DNA of 64,000 bases from Shewanella subflava. GTDB taxonomy: Bacteria; Pseudomonadota; Gammaproteobacteria; Enterobacterales; Shewanellaceae. The position numbers and the translations under genes are program-made. The stretch lies in contig NZ_JAPDMX010000030.1 of the NCBI RefSeq assembly GCF_025971955.1, forward strand, positions 65,752 through 129,751. The letters are read 5' to 3'. Positions 1 to 10,264 of the stretch are shown here, piece after piece. Within the stretch, counting starts at the first letter, position 1. Each line of letters begins with the position of its first letter. The notes under the pieces are model-generated. The model searched no databases, was not told the DNA's origin, and was given only the letters and a program-made list of their open reading frames with translations.

Positions 1-1
1 T

Positions 2-77
2 TGGCTCCCCAGACTGGACTTGAACCAGTGACATACGGATTAACAGTCCGCCGTTCTACCGACTGAACTACTGGGGA
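2..77 (-). tRNA. tRNA-Asn (GUU)
   Basis: On the minus strand the sequence folds as a standard 76-nt tRNA. The acceptor stem TCCCCAG pairs with CTGGGGA, the anticodon stem-loop CGGA-CTGTTAA-TCCG has anticodon GTT, the T-loop is GGTTCAAGTCC, and the 3' CCA is encoded. Anticodon GTT reads asparagine codons. The gene touches the window edge, so any neighbouring tRNAs of a cluster would lie outside. Confidence 0.96.
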
Positions 78-1180
78 ATCGTTTAGCAATGTATTGCTGA
101 GAACGGAGCGCATAGTAAAACGCTCTGTTGCATGAGTCAACTCGAGTTCTAAAAAAAAGTGAAATTAACTTGTTAACTGCTCATGTAATGTGCATCGTGA
201 ACGACTTTTGGGCATTAAAGATAAAAAATGCACACTTTGCTTATGTTTTCTGACTTAGCGGAATGTTATCTCTGATTGCAGATACGAAATTAAGATATCG
301 ACTGTATTTATGGATAATTGTACCTTCACAAAATGAAAAACTGCTACCAGGGATTACAAAGGCATATCAAACTACTCATTAAAACGCAGTGAGTTAAAAA
401 ATAGCCGCTGACGATAGGTTGATTAACCAGAGTTTCGCTGAGTTAACTGAAGGCTGAATGACTTGATAGTGATATTGAATGAATACTGACGTCATGATCA
501 TGTTGGCGCAATAGCTGTTTTAATAGGGTACCTACAAAATGGAAATAACGGGTTACTGTGTTTGTTCCCGTTGTAAACGGATAATTTCCTATACCATCTA
601 TGTAAGGGAATCATTCATCTGAATGCAAAAAAGAGGTATGCCTTTGCCCAATGTTACAAATCATAATAATAAGAAAACTTTCAAATGTAATAAACTTTCA
701 TCAAGCTTTGATGACACTTATGTGAATTGACCATAACGTCAATCCCGCATGCTGACTGAGGTTGTGTGAGTTATCCACTAAATCTGTGGATAAGCTTGTG
801 GGTTACTCGTATTTACAGGCTGCAAACACTGATTAAGCCTCAGTTAAGCTTAAATTGGTAGATTTATTTAGCTGTTGCTTAAGTGATTGTTTTTTAGCAA
901 TTTAAAAAATGCAAGGTGTTTTTTTTAGTTGTCGATATTTAAGTTGCAAAAATGTAATTGGTTTCAATCTGCTATTGTGTATTAAATTACAGTTAACGCT
1001 GCTGTTTCGGGTTGTATTAGGCTCTTTTACTGTGGTAATGGATTTTGTTTGTTAGTTTCATCTCCTTATCATCAATTAGCCACTTATCCATGATTTCGGT
1101 TCTGATATCAATTAATCACTAGGGCAAATGACCATTTTTTTATTATGATATTTATATTATTCGCATATTTGAGAAGCCGC
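78..1180. other. long non-coding stretch between tRNA-Asn and uvrB
   Basis: About 1.1 kb with no convincing open reading frame on either strand. It is AT-rich and holds a pair of inverted DnaA boxes (771-793, listed separately) and a short palindrome TCATCAAGCTTTGATGA near 698. It should contain the uvrB promoter. I looked for a LexA box (CTGT-N8-ACAG), as in E. coli uvrB, and did not find one. A small RNA cannot be excluded. Confidence 0.6.
771..793. promoter_or_regulatory. inverted pair of DnaA boxes
   Basis: TTATCCACT at 771 and TGTGGATAA at 785 (reverse complement TTATCCACA, a perfect consensus box) face each other across five bases. Paired boxes of this kind bind DnaA. Here they lie about 390 bp upstream of uvrB and far from any recognisable origin, so they may titrate DnaA or tie a nearby promoter to replication status. 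The function is inferred; the sequence match is direct. Confidence 0.6.
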
Positions 1181-3199
1181 GTGTCAGATCAGCTATTTCG
1201 TTTAGACTCTCAATATACTCCCGCTGGCGATCAACCCACGGCAATTAATCAATTAGTCGAAGGATTACGCAATGGGGTCGCGAGCCAAACCTTATTAGGC
1301 GTAACGGGTTCAGGAAAAACATATACCATTGCCAATGTGATCCAAACCATGGGCAGACCTACGATCATTATGGCCCCAAATAAGACCCTTGCTGCCCAGC
1401 TTTATGGGGAAATGAAAGAATTCTTCCCTGATAATGCCGTTGAATACTTTGTTTCCTATTATGATTATTATCAGCCAGAAGCTTATGTTCCTGCCTCTAA
1501 TACCTTTATCGAAAAGGATGCTTCTGTAAATGCGCACATAGAACAAATGCGCCTGTCAGCAACGAAAGCGCTTTTAGAACGTAAGGATGTGGTATTAATT
1601 GCATCGGTCTCTGCTATCTATGGCCTAGGCGATCCTGATTCGTATATGAAAATGTTGCTGCATCTTCGCCAAGGCGATTTCATGGGGCAACGAGACATAT
1701 TGATCCGACTCAGTGAGCTTCAATATAAGCGAAATGACATGGAACTTCAGCGCGGTACGTATCGTGTTAGAGGTGAGGTCATAGATATTTTCCCTGCTGA
1801 CTCTGAACGTGATGCTATCCGCGTTGAATTGTTTGATGATGAGATTGAACGTCTAAGTGAATTTGACCCGCTAACTGGTCACATTATTAAGCGTATCGTC
1901 CGCACCACTATTTACCCAAAAACACACTACGTTACCCCCAAAGAAAAGATTCTGGCAGCAACAGAATTCATCAAAGAAGAGCTTAGAGAGCGACGCAACT
2001 ATTTACTTGAAAATCATAAGCTAATAGAGGCACAACGCATAACTGAGCGTGTTCAATATGATGTCGAGATGATGGTTGAACTAGGATATTGTTCTGGCAT
2101 TGAAAATTATTCACGCTATTTATCGGGGAGGGCACCCGGTGAAGGTCCACCGACATTGCTAGATTATTTGCCTGCAGATGGTTTGCTAATTATCGATGAA
2201 TCCCATGTTACTGTTCCACAAATTGGCGCCATGTATAAAGGTGATAGAAGCCGTAAAACGACCTTAGTGGAATATGGCTTTCGCTTACCCTCAGCACTTG
2301 ATAATCGGCCACTTAAATTTGAAGAATTTGAAAACTTAATGCCACAAACAATATTCGTGTCGGCGACCCCAAGCCAGTATGAATTAGATAAAAGTGAAGG
2401 CGAGATTGCAGAACAAGTTGTTAGACCCACAGGATTGCTTGATCCTGAAATAGAAGTTAGGCCGGTAGCAATTCAAGTTGATGATTTATTATCAGAAATT
2501 CATAAAAGAGTCGCGGTAAACGAGCGGGTGCTTGTCACCACATTAACGAAGAAAATGAGCGAGGACTTAACCGATTATCTTGATGAACATGGAGTTAAAG
2601 TACGCTATCTTCACTCGGATATTGATACCGTTGAACGCATGGAAATTATTCGCGATCTCCGTTTAGGCCATTTTGACGTGATTGTCGGCATTAACCTGCT
2701 GCGTGAGGGTTTAGATATGCCGGAAGTGTCATTGGTGTGTATTTTAGATGCAGATAAAGAAGGCTTTTTACGTTCTGAACGTTCACTTATACAAACCATT
2801 GGGCGAGCAGCGCGTAACATTAATGGCAAAGTGATCCTCTATGCTGATAGGATCACCAACTCGATGGCTAAGGCTATGGGGGAAACGGAACGCCGCCGTG
2901 AAAAACAGCGTTTACATAATCAAATACACGGAATAACTCCAAAAGGTGTCGTTAAGAGTATTACCGATGTGATGGATGTGGGTGACAGTAAGCAAGGGAA
3001 GCGTACTAAGAGCATAGGTAAGCTCGATAAGGTGGCAGAACCCAGTACTCAATATCTGAGCATAGCTGATATCAGTCATCAAATTGATTTACTTGAAAAG
3101 CAAATGCATGAACACGCTAAGAATCTCGAATTTGAACAAGCCGCAGCATTAAGAGATGAAGTCAAACAACTAAGAGCGCAACTAATCGTAGCATCTTAG
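1181..3199 (+). CDS. uvrB: UvrABC excinuclease subunit B
   Basis: UvrB is the damage-verifying helicase-like subunit of nucleotide excision repair; it is loaded by UvrA and then recruits UvrC. The Walker A motif GVTGSGKT is at residues 40-47, followed by the beta-hairpin segment [12 protein letters not shown] that clamps damaged DNA. DESH is the Walker B box, and QTIGRAARN is helicase motif VI. A UVR domain at the C terminus ([17 protein letters not shown]) binds UvrC. I chose the GTG at 1181 because GAGAAG sits just upstream and the protein then has the family's N terminus and length (672 aa). An in-frame ATG at 1145 would add 12 hydrophobic residues not typical of UvrB. The gene is convergent with asnS and ends before a shared hairpin. 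Confidence 0.97.
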   Translation: MSDQLFRLDSQYTPAGDQPTAINQLVEGLRNGVASQTLLGVTGSGKTYTIANVIQTMGRPTIIMAPNKTLAAQLYGEMKEFFPDNAVEYFVSYYDYYQPEAYVPASNTFIEKDASVNAHIEQMRLSATKALLERKDVVLIASVSAIYGLGDPDSYMKMLLHLRQGDFMGQRDILIRLSELQYKRNDMELQRGTYRVRGEVIDIFPADSERDAIRVELFDDEIERLSEFDPLTGHIIKRIVRTTIYPKTHYVTPKEKILAATEFIKEELRERRNYLLENHKLIEAQRITERVQYDVEMMVELGYCSGIENYSRYLSGRAPGEGPPTLLDYLPADGLLIIDESHVTVPQIGAMYKGDRSRKTTLVEYGFRLPSALDNRPLKFEEFENLMPQTIFVSATPSQYELDKSEGEIAEQVVRPTGLLDPEIEVRPVAIQVDDLLSEIHKRVAVNERVLVTTLTKKMSEDLTDYLDEHGVKVRYLHSDIDTVERMEIIRDLRLGHFDVIVGINLLREGLDMPEVSLVCILDADKEGFLRSERSLIQTIGRAARNINGKVILYADRITNSMAKAMGETERRREKQRLHNQIHGITPKGVVKSITDVMDVGDSKQGKRTKSIGKLDKVAEPSTQYLSIADISHQIDLLEKQMHEHAKNLEFEQAAALRDEVKQLRAQLIVAS

Positions 3200-3244
3200 C
3201 TTAAATAGTAGATAAACATTGTTAACTGTTAATATTTTGCTCAT

Positions 3245-3273
3245 AAAAAAACGCGCTATTTAGCGCGTTTTTT
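3245..3273. terminator. bidirectional terminator, uvrB/asnS
   Basis: The hairpin ACGCGCTA-TT-TAGCGCGT is flanked by an A-run on the left and a T-run on the right. It therefore works as an intrinsic terminator for both convergent genes. Confidence 0.9.
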
Positions 3274-3292
3274 ATATTGGTAAGCAAACCGA

Positions 3293-4693
3293 TTAGAAGT
3301 TAGCTGAACGAGGTGCGCGAGGGAATGGGATCACATCACGAATATTGTTTACACCAGTAACATAAGAGACTAAACGTTCAAAGCCTAAACCGAACCCTGC
3401 ATGTGGCACAGTGCCATAGCGACGCAAATCACGATACCACCAGTAATCTTCTTGGCTTAAATCCATTTCAGCTAAACGAGCATCGAGAACGTCTAAACGC
3501 TCTTCACGTTGTGCACCACCGATGATCTCACCAATACCTGGCGCTAACACGTCCATTGCTGCAACCGTTTTGCCATCGTCGTTAAGACGCATATAGAAAG
3601 CTTTGATATCCTTAGGATAGTTTTTCACTACCACAGGTGTTTTAAAGTGTTCTTCTGCTAGGTAACGTTCATGCTCAGATTGTAAATCAATACCCCACTC
3701 AACAGCGAACTCAAATGTTTTGCCACAATTCTTTAAAATTTCAACCGCGTCAGTGTAATCGACCTGTGCGAAATCGCTGCTTACGAATGACTGTAAACGT
3801 TCGATAACTGTGTTATCTACACGCTGATTAAAGAAGGTTAAATCATCCATACGTTCTTCAAGCACGGCATTGAAAGCAAATTTAAGCATTTTTTCAGCAA
3901 GTAGTGCAGCATCATCTAATGTTGCAAATGCCACTTCAGGTTCAACCATCCAAAACTCTGCAAGGTGGCGGGTAGTATTAGAGTTTTCAGCACGGAAAGT
4001 AGGACCGAAAGTGTACACTTTAGACAACGCACACGCGTAAGTTTCAGCGTTTAACTGACCCGAAACGGTTAAGAAGGCCTCTTTACCGAAAAAGTCTTTG
4101 TCATAATCCACCTTACCAGCATCTGTTAGCGGTAGATTTTCCATGTCTAGTGTTGAAACACGGAACATTTCACCCGCACCTTCACAATCCGAAGCGGTAA
4201 TAAGTGGGGTAGACACCCAAATAAAACCTTCTTGATGGTAAAAACGATGAATAGCCTGTGATAAACAATTACGTACGCGGGCAACAGCACCAATGATGTT
4301 CGTGCGCGGACGCAGATGCGCTAATTCACGTAGATGTTCAATCGAGTGACGCTTAGCGGCCATCGGGTATGTGTCAGGATCATCAACAAACCCAGTCACA
4401 TTGATAGCGGTCACTTGTAACTCGAATGCTTGTCCAGCACCTGGCGATTCAACAATCGAACCGGTCATTTCAACGGCACAACCTGCAGTTAGCTTCAAAA
4501 CGTCTTGCTCATAATTATCTAAGCTATTTGGTACAACGCCTTGGATTGGGTCAAAACATGAACCATCATAAACGGCTAAGAATGAAATACCCGCTTTGGA
4601 ATCACGACGAGTTCTAACCCATCCTTGTACGGTTACTGATGAACCAACAGCGTGTTCACCTTTAAAAACTGAAGCGACAGATGCAATGCTCAT
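3293..4693 (-). CDS. asnS: asparaginyl-tRNA synthetase
   Basis: A class IIb aminoacyl-tRNA synthetase that charges tRNA-Asn. An N-terminal OB fold binds the anticodon ([16 protein letters not shown] near the start). The catalytic domain carries motif 2 around [20 protein letters not shown] and motif 3 at the C terminus, [10 protein letters not shown]. Translation from the ATG at 4693 gives 466 aa, the same as E. coli AsnS, and that ATG is preceded by TTGGAGAA at good spacing. An upstream ATG at 4717 would add eight residues and is less likely. Its cognate tRNA-Asn lies a few kilobases away. Confidence 0.97.
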   Translation of the reverse strand: MSIASVASVFKGEHAVGSSVTVQGWVRTRRDSKAGISFLAVYDGSCFDPIQGVVPNSLDNYEQDVLKLTAGCAVEMTGSIVESPGAGQAFELQVTAINVTGFVDDPDTYPMAAKRHSIEHLRELAHLRPRTNIIGAVARVRNCLSQAIHRFYHQEGFIWVSTPLITASDCEGAGEMFRVSTLDMENLPLTDAGKVDYDKDFFGKEAFLTVSGQLNAETYACALSKVYTFGPTFRAENSNTTRHLAEFWMVEPEVAFATLDDAALLAEKMLKFAFNAVLEERMDDLTFFNQRVDNTVIERLQSFVSSDFAQVDYTDAVEILKNCGKTFEFAVEWGIDLQSEHERYLAEEHFKTPVVVKNYPKDIKAFYMRLNDDGKTVAAMDVLAPGIGEIIGGAQREERLDVLDARLAEMDLSQEDYWWYRDLRRYGTVPHAGFGLGFERLVSYVTGVNNIRDVIPFPRAPRSANF

Positions 4694-4924
4694 TGTTGCT
4701 TTATTCTCCAAGATCAAAATAGTAAGTAATTTTGTGTTTATCTTACCTTTATGGTGGCTTTTCTCAAGCTGAAAACGTTATTCTAAACGTATTAATCTGA
4801 TAGTTTTAATAATAAGACGTAAATAATCTGCTAAATTAATATTTTTGAAGTTATTTTAGTAATGATGAAGCGTTTGGCTAAAATCAATCTGGGTCCCAAA
4901 AACAACATTGATTAGGGAAGTAAA

Positions 4925-5260
4925 ATGTCGCGGTTAGATGTACTACAAGTCGTATTGACGGTCTTGTCAATTTTAGGTTGGAGTTTGGCTATTTATGCAT
5001 TACTGATTTATGGTGAGGCAAGGCCAGATCGTGCTGTTGGATATTTTTTATCTAAAGGGGTTGAAGTGCGTTTTGATTGGGACCCCGCGTTAACCGTAAA
5101 ATTAGAACATATTATTTGGTGGTGCGCAGGGATCAGTTTACTTAACTTACTGGTGAACTTTTATGCTAAAACTACCGCTCGAATTGGATTTTGGTTTAAT
5201 ATTCCGCTGTTGTTAGTGGTTTCATTATCGGCGGGTTTATATATACGTTATGTAGTGTAA
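4925..5260 (+). CDS. small inner-membrane protein, unknown function
   Basis: A 111-aa protein with three predicted membrane segments: about residues 5-28, 62-82 and 88-110. A short polar stretch lies between the first two. It has no recognisable catalytic motif. GGGAAG lies 6-11 bases before the ATG. It is convergent with the NUDIX gene and ends only three bases before that gene's stop, so the two transcripts overlap at their ends. I do not recognise a named family; small proteins of this shape are common in Shewanella. Confidence 0.7.
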   Translation: MSRLDVLQVVLTVLSILGWSLAIYALLIYGEARPDRAVGYFLSKGVEVRFDWDPALTVKLEHIIWWCAGISLLNLLVNFYAKTTARIGFWFNIPLLLVVSLSAGLYIRYVV

Positions 5261-5263
5261 TTT

Positions 5264-5839
5264 TTAGTTATCTATGTGGCGGCAAAGTAAATCGATAATT
5301 GCTGCTGTCACACCCCAAATAAATTTATCTTCAAATGGCATATAATGCACATTGTAGGCTTTGCCTTTGCGCCAATGCTGTCCTAAATGACGATTCTTAC
5401 CTTGTTTAAAGAAATTCAAAGGCACTTTAAAACAACTCTCTACTTCATTTGGGTCGATTACTAACTCAAACGGCTGGTTAACAATACCTACAATCGGGGT
5501 AATGGTAAATCCGGTAAAGGTTTTATGGGGCGGAAATGCGCCGATAACCGTGACATTATTTCTTTCTAATCCTATTTCCTCTTTGGCTTCACGTAATGCA
5601 GTGTCAATGGCATCTTTGTCATGTTGTTCAAATTTACCGCCTGGAAAACTGATTTGCCCCGGATGATGTTTAAGGTGAAGAGGTCGCTTGGTGAGCAGAA
5701 GGTAAAGTTGATTATCAATTTGCTCTACTGGGATCAGCACAGCAGCTTCTCTCCCAGGATAATGAGCAGGGGCTGAAGTGATGTTATTGACACCAAGAGG
5801 TTGTAATTGAAAGCGGATCAAAAATTCATGTAATTGCAT
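5264..5839 (-). CDS. nudL: NUDIX hydrolase, CoA pyrophosphatase type (NudL/YeaB)
   Basis: A 191-aa NUDIX enzyme. The Nudix box is complete: GGKFEQHDKDAIDTALREAK, directly followed by EEIGL. This fits G-x5-E-x7-REUxEExGU, the metal-binding loop. FPGG before the box and the segment TFTGFTITPIVGIV are typical of the NudL/YeaB subgroup, which hydrolyses the pyrophosphate bond of coenzyme A and its thioesters. The substrate is inferred from the subgroup; NUDIX membership is certain. Confidence 0.85.
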   Translation of the reverse strand: MQLHEFLIRFQLQPLGVNNITSAPAHYPGREAAVLIPVEQIDNQLYLLLTKRPLHLKHHPGQISFPGGKFEQHDKDAIDTALREAKEEIGLERNNVTVIGAFPPHKTFTGFTITPIVGIVNQPFELVIDPNEVESCFKVPLNFFKQGKNRHLGQHWRKGKAYNVHYMPFEDKFIWGVTAAIIDLLCRHIDN

Positions 5840-5994
5840 ATTAGCGTGTCTGAGCCATTAGTGTGTTGCAAAAGTGATGTCATCATTAAGCCGACCATGG
5901 AATAATTGCTGTTAAGTAATGCTAAAAGCTCCATGAACATTTCTTGACTCACTTAGTCTAATTCAAAAAAATCTGACTGTTAGCGAAAGGCTTG

Positions 5995-6279
5995 ATGTCT
6001 CGTTATATAAGCAAAATGTTAGCCGCAAAGATGCATTTTTCAAGACTGACAGCGCTTGGCGATTGTTTTTTCGCCATTAGTCAGTTTATGGACAATGGCC
6101 ACAATACGCAGTCATTGCCTTGTAATAATGATCAACAATTTGCTGTAACTATGTCTCTTATGATCAACGCGGTCACTAAAGAACAACTTGGCCTCAAGAT
6201 ATTTACTTGGCTTAAGTTTACGTTAACTCAGACCTCGCCCAAGCCAAAGTATTATCTTCATTTTGTTTGCAAAGAATAA
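5995..6279 (+). CDS. small hypothetical protein
   Basis: A 94-aa reading frame starting at an ATG preceded by GAAAGG. The product has no clear membrane segment, signal or motif and I do not recognise it. It fills the gap between nudL (divergent) and the EamA transporter (same strand). Composition is not strongly coding-like, so it may be spurious or a relic. Confidence 0.3.
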   Translation: MSRYISKMLAAKMHFSRLTALGDCFFAISQFMDNGHNTQSLPCNNDQQFAVTMSLMINAVTKEQLGLKIFTWLKFTLTQTSPKPKYYLHFVCKE

Positions 6280-6349
6280 TTATCAGGTGTACTTGTAGTC
6301 AATCTGTAACTTAAGTAGTCTTGTTTTCTTTTTGTCGATGGAATGAGCT

Positions 6350-7255
6350 GTGATTGCCAATTTATTACTTCTGTTAACCGCTGCTGTTTGGGGCTTCGGA
6401 TTTGTCGCCCAATCTATGGGGATGGACCATTTATCGCCATTTATGTTCAATGGGTTACGCTTTTTAATCGGCGCAGTGAGTTTACTGCCATTATTGTGGT
6501 TTTTTGCCAATAAAAAAACGCTGTTAGTTGGCAATAAAAAGTCATTAATTTTGGCATCAATAAGTGCGGGCTCGGTACTCTTTTTTGCGGCTTCATTGCA
6601 ACAGGTCGGGTTACAATTTACCTCTGCAGCCAATGCGGGATTTATTACGGGATTGTATATTGTCATCGTACCGGTATTAGGACTCATCCTTAAACACCAA
6701 ACAGGGGCAAATACTTGGTTAGGTTGTGCTATTGCGGTTTTCGGGCTTTATTTTTTAAGTATTAAAGATGACATGAGTATTGGCTATGGTGATCTATTGC
6801 AGCTTGTTGGCGCGGTATTTTGGGCGGTTCACATTCTGATTATTGACCATTTTGCCAAAAAACATTCACCGATTTTATTATCACATCTGCAGTTCATTTT
6901 TTGTGGGTTATTAAGTATTGGTGTTTCAATGATGATTGAAACAACGGTAATAGGTAATATCGGTTTAGCGTGGGCGGCATTGGCTTATTCCGGGATTGTT
7001 TCTGTTGGGGTCGGTTATACGCTTCAGGTCGTTGCCCAAAAAAATGCCCATCCAGCGCATGTTGCTATTATCTTAAGTTTAGAAACGGTATTCGCTGCCA
7101 TTGGTGGTATTTTAATATTAGGTGAAACCCTTGAACCACGTGCTTTATTAGGTTGTAGCTTGATGTTAACAGGGATTTTAGTGTCGCAAATTCCACTGCG
7201 TTATTTTGTTAAATCATGGGGACAAACGAAGCGAACTCAAATTCAATCAGATTAA
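6350..7255 (+). CDS. EamA-family (DMT) transporter
   Basis: A 301-aa polytopic membrane protein with about ten hydrophobic helices arranged as two EamA repeats. The first repeat begins LLLLLTAAVWGFGFVAQSMG and the second GDLLQLVGAVFWAVHILII. Members of the drug/metabolite transporter superfamily export metabolites such as amino acids or nucleosides. The substrate cannot be told from sequence. Translation starts at GTG 6350. The gene is convergent with dgt across about 110 bp that holds an imperfect hairpin (AGGCACTT...AAGTGCCT) without a good T-run. Confidence 0.88.
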   Translation: MIANLLLLLTAAVWGFGFVAQSMGMDHLSPFMFNGLRFLIGAVSLLPLLWFFANKKTLLVGNKKSLILASISAGSVLFFAASLQQVGLQFTSAANAGFITGLYIVIVPVLGLILKHQTGANTWLGCAIAVFGLYFLSIKDDMSIGYGDLLQLVGAVFWAVHILIIDHFAKKHSPILLSHLQFIFCGLLSIGVSMMIETTVIGNIGLAWAALAYSGIVSVGVGYTLQVVAQKNAHPAHVAIILSLETVFAAIGGILILGETLEPRALLGCSLMLTGILVSQIPLRYFVKSWGQTKRTQIQSD

Positions 7256-7367
7256 TCCAGATAGTCTTTTAAACTGTTGTGTTTTTGATAGGCACTTTAT
7301 GCTTTGTTAAGTGCCTTGTGAAAACATTAATTCGATCAACATTAAAAGATAAGAATTAAAGCTGGGA

Positions 7368-8777
7368 TTAAAGTTCTCGATTCAGTTCTAAAATACCGGC
7401 AGTTTTACTGCCAAAAAGCTGTTGATGTAATCTCGCCGCAAATTCATCTGTCATCCCAGAAATATAATCCGCCATTACTCGCATGGGGTTATTATTTTCT
7501 TGTTCAGCTTTCACCCATCGCTCACCAGTGTTTAGGGGTAATAAACGCTGTGGGTCGGAGGCAAAAGCTTCAAACAGCTCCATTACAATTTGCTGACCTT
7601 TGTATTCAAGCATTTGAATTTCAGGTTTTCTAATGACGTACTTATACACAAACTGCTTGAGTACACTTAATGTGGCAGCAAAATCTAATTCAAGTTCAGC
7701 ATGATACTTGAGTAAATGCTCGTCAAATTCAGGTTTTATTTTAATATTGATAGCCGTAACAAAGGCGTTGACTAGGGTGCCAATGGCATCTTTGCGTAAA
7801 TGATGTTGATTTGAGAATAATTTAGCACCTATGGTGTGGATTTCATGTTTAAGCCAGCTATCTTCTATGTGTTGTAATGGAACAACCACATCCTCCTGCC
7901 ATTGAAGTGGGTTAACAATACCCATGACTATAGCATCTTCAAGATCATGAACTGCGTAGGCGATGTCGTCTGCTAATTCCATAATGGAACAATCGAGTGA
8001 TTTAAACTTTGTTTTAAGATGTGGGTAGTCAGGATGGATCTGACTCTGCTCACTGGATAAAAATAACTGGCGATCTTTTTCTGTTAAACTGGATAACACC
8101 CAATCTAAGATAGGTTTATCATCATCGAACACGCCCTTTACTGGCGGCCAATCTGATGGTTTTAACTGTCTATGATGTAATACTGGGGCTGGATGAGTGT
8201 TTATTCTTAATTGGGAATAGGGGGCAGGATATTTTAATATCCCCAATAGCGTTCTGCGGGTTAAATTCATCCCAGTAGATGGCGTGTAGGGTTCTAGACG
8301 AGTTAATATTCTGAATGTCTGACCGTTTCCTTCAAAACCGCCATGATCGCGCATCATATAATGCAATGCGACTTCTCCGCCGTGTCCAAAAGGCGGATGG
8401 CCAATATCGTGTGCCAAACACAAAGACTCAATTAAGCTCATTGAGTTAAGTAAATACTTAAGGTTAGGGTATTTACGTCTCAATTGCGCCGCTATACCCG
8501 TGCCTATTTGAGACACTTCGAGTGAATGAGTTAAGCGCGTACGATAAAAATCATTCATACCTATGCCTAAAACCTGTGTTTTGGCTTGTAGGCGTCTAAA
8601 CGCTGCACTGTGGAGGATTCTTGCTCTGTCACGCTGAAAAGGGCTGCGATGATCGTTCCTGCGTTGTTTATCTTCACCAGATATACGCTGGTGCCAGATA
8701 TTCTCATGGGCTTGAATATTATCGGGGCTTGAAATAGCAGTTTGAGGTAGATCAGGCGAATTAGAGGCAGATGGCAT
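7368..8777 (-). CDS. dgt: dGTPase-like HD-domain triphosphohydrolase
   Basis: A 469-aa protein of the deoxyguanosinetriphosphate triphosphohydrolase family, which hydrolyses dNTPs to nucleosides and triphosphate. The HD metal site is visible: [12 protein letters not shown] supplies the first His, [17 protein letters not shown] the HD pair, and [15 protein letters not shown] the last Asp. The N-terminal [10 protein letters not shown] is also typical. The length fits the dGTPase-like group rather than the 505-aa E. coli Dgt, so substrate preference may differ. Some relatives act in dNTP pool control or phage defence; that is not shown here. AAGGAC lies upstream of the ATG. Confidence 0.9.
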   Translation of the reverse strand: MPSASNSPDLPQTAISSPDNIQAHENIWHQRISGEDKQRRNDHRSPFQRDRARILHSAAFRRLQAKTQVLGIGMNDFYRTRLTHSLEVSQIGTGIAAQLRRKYPNLKYLLNSMSLIESLCLAHDIGHPPFGHGGEVALHYMMRDHGGFEGNGQTFRILTRLEPYTPSTGMNLTRRTLLGILKYPAPYSQLRINTHPAPVLHHRQLKPSDWPPVKGVFDDDKPILDWVLSSLTEKDRQLFLSSEQSQIHPDYPHLKTKFKSLDCSIMELADDIAYAVHDLEDAIVMGIVNPLQWQEDVVVPLQHIEDSWLKHEIHTIGAKLFSNQHHLRKDAIGTLVNAFVTAINIKIKPEFDEHLLKYHAELELDFAATLSVLKQFVYKYVIRKPEIQMLEYKGQQIVMELFEAFASDPQRLLPLNTGERWVKAEQENNNPMRVMADYISGMTDEFAARLHQQLFGSKTAGILELNREL

Positions 8778-8953
8778 AGCCGAAAGTCCTTATAATCTCA
8801 GAGGAGAAATACCATTGTATATTTTTTAACAAAGCATGCTCAAACGTTGGCTAAAATCTTACTTTACGCACTAATACCTTGATATGCTAGTTTTTATGGT
8901 TTACTTAACTATATTGATTTTATCCATTTCGATACAACATGAGGACGATAAGT

Positions 8954-9619
8954 ATGAATAAAAATGTTGTCATAACCGGTGCTAACCGCGGCATTGGACT
9001 GGCTTTAGTCAAGAGCTATGTTGCACAAGGGTATCAAGTCTATGCCATTTGCCGACAGGCTTCTGATGAGTTAAATGCATTACCAGTTATCACAATTAAT
9101 GATGTTGATGTTGCAACTGATATTGGGCTCAATAAGATGTTAATGGGCTTACAGGAGGTCAGCATTGATGTACTGATTTGTAATGCAGGCATATTGCGAG
9201 ATGAAAGTTTATCACATTTAAATATTACAAGCATACGCGAACAGTTCGAAGTCAATGCCCTTGCACCACTAAGAATGGTTACTGCACTTCAAACACAGAT
9301 AAACGATAGCGGTAAAGTGGCGATGATCACATCAAGAATGGGATCCATTGCTGATAATACTTCTGGTGGGCGTTATGGATATCGTATGTCAAAGGCTGCC
9401 TTAAACGCCGCTTCAATGTCACTCAGTGTTGATCTTAAACCGCGCAATATAGCCGTAGGCATTTATCATCCTGGGTATGTGCAAACCGGGATGGTTAACT
9501 ACGGTGGAGATATTTCTGCAACAGAGTCCGCCTCTCGCATAATCGGATTAATCAATCAACTCGATATGACAGAAACAGGGGTATTTAAACACTCAAATGG
9601 ACAGGTTTTACCTTGGTAA
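8954..9619 (+). CDS. short-chain dehydrogenase (C-factor-like)
   Basis: A 221-aa classical-type SDR. The nucleotide motif is TGANRGIG at the N terminus, LICNAG is the NAG motif, the serine is in MITSRMGS, and YRMSKAALN holds the catalytic YxxxK. PGYVQTGM follows the active site. This resembles the small C-factor/CsgA-like SDRs, whose physiological substrate is usually unknown. I start at ATG 8954, preceded by GAGGACGATAAGT. An upstream ATG at 8939 would add five residues. The gene converges on the nrd operon. Confidence 0.85.
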   Translation: MNKNVVITGANRGIGLALVKSYVAQGYQVYAICRQASDELNALPVITINDVDVATDIGLNKMLMGLQEVSIDVLICNAGILRDESLSHLNITSIREQFEVNALAPLRMVTALQTQINDSGKVAMITSRMGSIADNTSGGRYGYRMSKAALNAASMSLSVDLKPRNIAVGIYHPGYVQTGMVNYGGDISATESASRIIGLINQLDMTETGVFKHSNGQVLPW

Positions 9620-9810
9620 CAACCCTATGGCAGTATTTTCAAAAACAGCATGACAGAGTGCAATCATAAGATTGAATATCATGGCTAAAATTAATGTGAA
9701 ATATTTTGGTGAGTGGTGGTTATTTTGTCGGTGTTGAAAATATTTTTCCACAAAAACTTGTTTAAACAATTACTTATTTAATAAGGTTGGTGTGATTTTA
9801 TTTGATGCTT

Positions 9811-9852
9811 TTCTAGTTTCTAGTTTCTAGTTTCTAGTTTCTAGTTTCAAGT
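9811..9852. repeat. 7-bp tandem repeat (TTCTAGT)
   Basis: Five perfect copies of TTCTAGT at 9811-9845 plus a variant TTCAAGT at 9846-9852. It lies in the 246-bp intergenic gap between two convergent genes, just past the ferredoxin stop. There are no spacers, so this is not a CRISPR array. It is a candidate variable-number tandem repeat. Confidence 0.9.
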
Positions 9853-9865
9853 TTCGGTTTGCTGG

Positions 9866-10264
9866 CTAGCTTTGTTGTGCGGTAGCCGTTTCAATGTTGT
9901 AAGCTAATTCAATTGCATCTTTAGATTGTGTTAATGTTTTTTTGTTAATGGACTTCGAACGAACAACTAATTCGACATTCTCCATAGATAAAGCAAGATT
10001 CAAATCCGTTTGCGGAATACAGCAGCAAGGCAAACATTCATTAGCTTTAAGTTCAGCTAACGGCTCTTTAATATAAGTGACTTCACCAGATATTACTTCG
10101 GTTTTACAAGCGCCGCAAAAACCATTGCGGCACTCTGAAAATACTTTCACTTTTTTATACTCAAGCGCCTCTAGCAAGGTAGCTTTCTTGCCATCAAATA
10201 GGATTGCTGGTTGGCCCTTAAGGCTAACAATCGGCGCTTTTATAAAAAAATGTTTATAAGTCAA
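9866..10264 (-). CDS. yfaE: 2Fe-2S ferredoxin of ribonucleotide reductase (YfaE-like)
   Basis: A plant-type [2Fe-2S] ferredoxin that maintains and reassembles the diferric-tyrosyl cofactor of NrdB. The cluster cysteines are in [11 protein letters not shown] and, after about 35 residues, in the LPCCCIP segment, in the same arrangement as E. coli YfaE. A 30-residue tail follows the domain. The start is uncertain: the TTG at 10264 overlaps the nrdB stop, and an ATG at 10282 would overlap it further. Both give a leader of extra residues before the conserved start near KAPIVSL. It is the last gene of nrdA-nrdB-yfaE. Confidence 0.9.
   Translation of the reverse strand: MTYKHFFIKAPIVSLKGQPAILFDGKKATLLEALEYKKVKVFSECRNGFCGACKTEVISGEVTYIKEPLAELKANECLPCCCIPQTDLNLALSMENVELVVRSKSINKKTLTQSKDAIELAYNIETATAQQS

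Noticed and set aside
78..1180. LexA box controlling uvrB
   Set aside because: No CTGT-N8-ACAG or close variant found in the upstream kilobase.
6283..6687. 134-aa minus-strand frame
   Set aside because: Lies opposite the EamA transporter gene; Asn/Pro-rich composition is that of an antisense shadow.
9811..9852. CRISPR array
   Set aside because: Repeat unit is 7 bp with no spacers and no cas genes nearby.
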